From Struthio camelus (Eukaryota > Chordata > Aves > Struthioniformes > Struthionidae): DNA of 64,000 bases. This document shows positions 47,701 through 64,000 of the stretch, piece after piece. Location of the stretch: contig NC_090964.1 of assembly GCF_040807025.1 (NCBI RefSeq), positions 9,882,214 through 9,946,213 on the forward strand. Reading direction: 5' to 3'. The first letter of the stretch is position 1, and each line of letters starts with the position of its first letter. The notes beneath the pieces are model-generated. The model was given only the letters and a program-made list of their open reading frames with translations. It was not told the origin of the DNA and searched no databases. Both the position numbers and the translations under genes were made by a program.

Positions 47701-50539
47701 TTTTTCTTTTTTTTTAAATCTGTTAAAACAACTTATGTCTGTTTAGCTTGATCACTGCTCACATGAGAATTTCCTGCACTTAGTTACTGTTGATGGCAGA
47801 CTGATAACAACACATGAAACCTCTGCGTAAGGTTAAACCTTTGAAGAAAAAGAATTTTAAAAGGGTCGAAGGATAAACCTGGTTTTAACAGGTAGGATAA
47901 ATGTATTTTCCTTACATACGCTCAATGTGTACTGTGCTACATAGGTAGCAAGTTTACAGGTTTTTTTCTTCCTTAGATATCAAAATATTTTGTACAAGAA
48001 GGAATATTCTGCCGCTGCTTCAAGTAGGAAAACTGAATCAACTCCATGTGCAAGTTAGAATCAACCAATCCGAAGCACTATGAACATATCACATACTGTC
48101 AGCCCCAGCATTAGCTAATTTTTCACACAGGAACTTATCGTCAAAAGAGAACAAGTGAATAGCCATAGTTGGGGGAGTCTAGCCTACTCTGCTCCTACAT
48201 CTTCTCCTCTGAAGACTGATGGCTCCTTTTTTTTTTTTTTGGGCAAACAAAACGGTTCCTGTCAGCAACCGTTTTATCATCTCACCATGGATGGAAGTCA
48301 AACTCGTAGAACTGAGCATACTGTTTGGATAAGATTCCTCCAAATATACTTTATTCCAGTATTTTTGACGATTCTATTGCTGTACAGTCACTACATTGGC
48401 TCACTGATTTCTACAAGCACACCTGCTCTGCTGGGCCTTAGGTTTACAAGTTAAAACAGTGGCCCTGTACAAGGCATTTCATCTGCCCATGGCTCAAGCT
48501 TTTTTCTTTTTCATTTTTTAACTGAATGGGGTCACAGATTTCTTGGATCAGAGATATCTCTGGAAAAGACATGTGCTGGTGAATCAACTTGGGGTGCTCT
48601 CCCCCATCCGTAACTACATAATGGATGAATATAGCAGACGGAGTTGTTTTATCTTTCAGCAATGGAAAACAAATGCCATTTTCCCCACTACCAATCTCTG
48701 TAACAGGACAAACAACTAATTAAACCGCAGTTTTTACTTACATTCCAGTTACTCCAATTTTTAATTGCTTGTCTTAAGCTGTTGTTTATGTTCAGCTGTC
48801 ACTGCCCATCCCACACCAGCAAAACTTTATTACTTGAGAAGGCTTCTAGACACTCTGGTCATTTTTAAGACTGCAGGACAGTCCCAATACACTACAAACT
48901 TCTGCTACATGCCATTACGCCAGTCAGCTGCCTGTGAGCGCTGATGACCTTCTCTGTGTTATTATGCTTCTAATATGCATAAAGTTACACAAGGAAATGT
49001 AGGTTTTTTCTTCCATGAAAAGACATAATTAGCACCGAGGAAAAAAGAGAAGCTTCTGCCTGTGTAAACTGCAACTCTAAGGTCTACCAATACAAGCCAA
49101 CTACTTGTACAAGTAGTACAAGCCAACTCTTTTAGTTTAGGCCAGGCCTATGAGTGCTGCACCTACATGAGATGCTTCTTTCAGCAAAGCACTCCTAATG
49201 TCGACATGGCCTAAGGCACAGGCTCTGTTCCCTTGTAAACTGATCTTATAGCAGACTCAGCTCTGAGGAGATGAGCTGGTGCAATGATCTGTTACATGCA
49301 CACAGTGCTCAGGAAAAGACCATCTTTAAACAGGAAACCTAAAACAAGAAAAAGTGCCTTGTTAACTCTTTAGGCCCTGAGGCTTTGGTAGTAAAACATA
49401 TGGTCAGAATTACTAGCCAAAGCAAAGCCGAACAGCTCACAGTGGATACAACAATAACCCAGGAATACTTTACCTTTGTTAAAAGTATGATTTTTTTTTT
49501 AAATATAAATATATAGATATATGAAGAACCAAAAACTTGTACTATTAGAAAGCACTGTTCTTTGCAGGGCTCTAGTCTTCCACAGAAGATTTCTTATGAA
49601 GAGACATGTAGTAAATGTAGATGTTTTTCAAATGGAACGGTGGATTCTTTTTAAAAGGTGTTCCCAGATTCTAAGTAAAATACAGTTTCCAAAGGCTTCA
49701 GGGTTAAAACTAAAGCAGTTACTGAAAATAAGAGGTTTCTTTCCATAAGGAACTGAAACAGGAAATCTCAAACGCTTGTCAAACAGATCATCCATTACAA
49801 TTGGAAAAATCAGTAGAGTTTCTGTAAAACTGAAGATCATCACTATAGACCTTTAAAACAATCCACAAAGTTATTTGGCAAGAGTGTTATTTCTCTCCAT
49901 AAAAAGTGTGAACTCTGGAATGAAAAGCCTCCAAAAGATAAACTATTTCATTAGATGATAAAGAACATTCTTATGTTTTGGGCCAACTCTTTTGTTCTAC
50001 TGCTTTGCAATAATCGTCTGTATTTGTTGCTGCTCTGTTGGCTTCTGACGCAAACCCTTATATCTTTCACTCAATGCTGGATTCAGAGCCTGGTCCTTGC
50101 CCTCAGGCAAAACATATGTTCCACTCCAATCTGAATCCAACACGGGTATTTGCAATGGAATAATCATTTTATGTTTATTAATCACCTGCATGCAAATAGG
50201 TGTCAAAAACTCCAGGCAGATCCTCTACCGGACTAACATGATCTAATAGCACCACACTTGAGTTTTGGGGTCTGTGAAACAAAGAATAACTCCAGTAAGG
50301 AGACATTACTACTTTGATATGCAGTGACAAAAATATCACATCAACTTAGCCACTCTGCAATGACTTCGAAAAGAGAGACAAGAAACCTGCAAAAGCATTC
50401 AAGATCAGTGGTAAAATAAATTAGAGATGTTGCATATTAAACTAAACAAAAAACATTAATGCAACATGAAGGGGTGAGATTTCAATCACAGAAGAGCAAG
50501 AACATTCAAAAATAAGATTTTACTCATGTTAAATGTGAC
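44766..50539 (-). CDS. Candidate unrecognised multi-exon gene
   Basis: I do not recognise this protein. Proposed coding exons in order of transcription are 50490-50539, 50186-50271, 49723-49752, 48471-48697, 48286-48373, 47253-47297, 46711-46755, 46475-46574, 45239-45297 and 44766-44809 (TGA). Every intron has GT-AG ends and reading phases agree throughout. From the ATG at 50525-50527 the frame is about 253 residues. It starts MSKILFLNVLALL, which could be a signal peptide. Other segments are VVLLDHVSPVEDLPGVFDTY, KTTPSAIFIHYVVTDGGEHP, VELKYITSEYQQIQ, VWTHYVLRGKGLSC, RICIGFCEAIDDILLEYHQ and YMRNLSKSSHLKLW. The strongest exons are 48471-48697 (75 open codons after TGTTACAG) and 46475-46574. 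Weak points: donors at 48471 (GTACAG) and 46475 (GTGATG) are poor, I chose sites for phase, and upstream exons may be missing. A decayed gene or chance frames remain possible. Confidence 0.42.
49101..49116. repeat. 16-bp palindrome between 12-bp direct repeats
   Basis: CTACTTGTACAAGTAG is a perfect palindrome. It overlaps or abuts two identical copies of TACAAGCCAACT at 49091-49102 and 49117-49128. It falls in a proposed intron of the candidate gene. Confidence 0.85.
49997..50206 (-). other. Competing open frame next to candidate exon 2
   Basis: On the minus strand a frame reads through VINKHKMIIPLQIPVLDSD, then DWSGTYVLPEGKDQALNPAL and ends in QQIQTIIAKQ with TAG at 49997. It looks protein-like. 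It has no ATG near its start, and two stops lie just upstream in the same frame, within candidate exon 50186-50271, which is open in another frame. It could join that exon through a 55-base intron (GTGATT...TTCAG, phases match), be a separate terminal exon after the AG at 50186-50187, or mark a frameshifted relic. Confidence 0.3.
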
Positions 50540-52090
50540 CTGTCAAGAGAAAATACTTGGGATTTCCTTTCTTATAATGTAAGAAGTTGAAAAGATTTTT
50601 AGAAAACAGTCCATTTTAGTAAAATGTTTTAGTTATATGCCATTGGCTTTAAATAAAAGCCATTGCAGTCATGACTACAATAAAAACAGCTGATAATTAA
50701 ATTCACTCTGGAAAGAATTAAAAACTACAAAGGCTGATGGGGCTTGAGCTCAAAATTAGATTTAAGTAAGGCCAGTCTTAAGAAGCAGGATTGGTTAAGG
50801 CATTGGAGTTACAAGTTTCTTCGGTGACACCGAGCAGGTCTCAATCTCTTAATCCAGGTCACACATCCTGTAAAATGGGAACGTCTAGTTTTCACATTGG
50901 CAACTTTTAGGGGAAAAGAGCAATATTCTTCATCCACTGAAGTGTATGGAGCTTTTGCCACTAGCTTCAGAGGCAGGACTTCAGAGTAAACCTACATATG
51001 GCACAGAGAAATGGTGCCTCAGCCACATCTGGAGTCTCATCTGTACTGTAAATAAAAGGGGAAATATCCTCAAAATACACTACAGAGCAAGACCAAAAAA
51101 GTTTTGACAAACCAAGATAGTCAGTCTCGGTCACTTACCTTTCCCATCCGTGAGATACATATATATGTATTTTAAAACTTTTCCAAACATAAAATAAGCA
51201 CCCAAACAGAACATTTCAAATGGTTAACTCATCCAGGCAGCAGTCCCTGAATGGAAATTCATCCTAAAAAGATTATAGGCAGAGATCAAGTACCAGCCAT
51301 ACGATGACAATTACTTGAGGCTGTTCTGTGACTGGAATTTTTACATGGAAGCATCATCTAAACCCTAGAAAGACTGGTGATTATTCTCATGGAAAGAAAA
51401 AAGCTCTAGCTAGCTGAAATTAATCCCAAGATTTAGGAAAAATGCTGGAATTTTATTTCTCATTGAATTTCCATCATGTACTTCTGAACGTATAGGCATG
51501 TTGATTAAGAAAAATCACGATTGATAAATCAATTTCTATTTGAAATGTTTAATACAGTTATGAGACAATTTTGCCAGCAGAAGGAGAATGTTCTTTCCTA
51601 GTGATCAAACTTACCAGAGGAGTTAAAAATATGACACTATAGCATTTTAAATCTCATTTTATTTCTTGAAAATAGTCTTTCACCTTTCTCTTGCTTTAGA
51701 TTGAAACTAAAAAATAACAAAATCAAACTAAAAGCTAGAAAACTAGATTTCTATAAAGCAAGTAGTGGTGAAGTCTTTAGACGTATTCAGTAGATGCCAA
51801 TATGTTTACTTTGAAATGTTTTTGCCCTGTTTATTGACCTTTAATACTGAATTAATTGTGAAAGTGGATGAAAGCAGATCATCTTCTAAAAAATACAGTA
51901 TCAGTTCCACATAAGGAAACTTTAGTCAAAGATTTTAATGAGTAAAATAAAATTTATACAAAGTCTCAGAATAGCAAAGAAAGAATATGCAACCTGAATG
52001 TGCAGCCATTAACAATGTATCAAGTTTCATCCTCATTGTGAATGATTTACTTAAACACTTTGAAAGGATCAGTGGAATAAAAAGATAAGA
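50540..52090. other. Spacer between candidate gene and PSMB2 3' end
   Basis: AT-rich, with a MIR-type remnant at 50.78-50.9 kb. Two strong minus-strand donor sites (GTAAGT) end possible upstream exons at 51139 and 51615. The promoter of the candidate gene, if real, would have to be here or inside PSMB2. No CpG island is present. Confidence 0.6.
50780..50905 (+). mobile_element. MIR-type SINE remnant
   Basis: AGGCATTGGAGTTACAAGTT, TGACACCGAGCAGGTCTCAA, TCTCTTAATCCAGGTCACAC and CCTGTAAAATGGGAACGTC follow the MIR order, including the characteristic TGTAAAATGGG. Confidence 0.5.
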
Positions 52091-52111
52091 CTGGCTATAT
52101 AAAGGTCAATC

Positions 52112-52117
52112 TTTATT
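52112..52117 (-). terminator. PSMB2: PSMB2 poly(A) signal
   Basis: AATAAA on the minus strand about 95 bases after the PSMB2 stop codon. This implies a short 3' UTR of about 110-120 bases. Confidence 0.7.
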
Positions 52118-52211
52118 TGATATCCCAGTGCAGTACATGACTTGTGTGCTTCAAATGAATAGAAAAATCTGAAAGTGAACAAAAAAGACAGTTGAAGAAA
52201 GATCTCAGGGG

Positions 52212-64000
<11,789 letters not shown>

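Noticed and set aside
47994-48096. Minus-strand segment reading FGLVDSNLHMELIQFSYLKQ
   Set aside because: It is open, but no usable donor follows, and including it breaks the phase between the exons at 48286-48373 and 47253-47297.

Overview
The window is vertebrate nuclear DNA with split genes, GT-AG introns and a strong CpG-island promoter. It is most likely from a sauropsid (bird, crocodilian or turtle). Two observations point that way: old, diverged CR1-type LINE fragments and MIR/CORE-type tRNA-derived SINE remnants can be recognised, and I see no Alu, B1 or other mammal-specific repeat. The exact species cannot be told from the sequence.

Three genes are recognised by protein similarity recalled from the human orthologues, and their order matches human 1p34.3. 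From left to right they are: the 3' part of NCDN (neurochondrin, + strand, positions 14-2885); a complete seven-exon TFAP2E (transcription factor AP-2 epsilon, + strand, coding 9520-37340, with its CpG island at about 8.4-11.8 kb); and five of six coding exons of PSMB2 (proteasome subunit beta type-2, - strand, coding 52212-62427). PSMB2 continues past the right edge. Every reported splice junction of these three genes was checked for GT/AG ends and matching reading phase.

Between TFAP2E and PSMB2, where I know of no human gene, the minus strand holds a chain of small open exons with splice sites at about 44.77-50.54 kb and compatible phases. They can be joined into one frame of about 253 residues, with an AATAAA at 44284-44289 downstream. 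I do not recognise the protein. This is the main candidate for something new. It is inferred from reading alone: I chose among alternative splice sites, and a second minus-strand frame at 49997-50206 competes with the model.

The rest is non-coding. The NCDN-TFAP2E spacer (2.9-9.4 kb) has an exact tandem duplication, a perfect hairpin, an AT-rich block with homeodomain-type cores and a 360-bp TG-rich tract next to the CpG island. TFAP2E intron 3 (21.8 kb) has CpG-rich patches and SINE remnants. Intron 5 has a 49-bp-period diverged duplication. The 38.6-44.3 kb spacer contains a CR1 3' end. PSMB2 introns are AT-rich with one small CR1 tail. The genes are unrelated in function (neuronal signalling, transcription, proteasome); nothing suggests they work as a unit.
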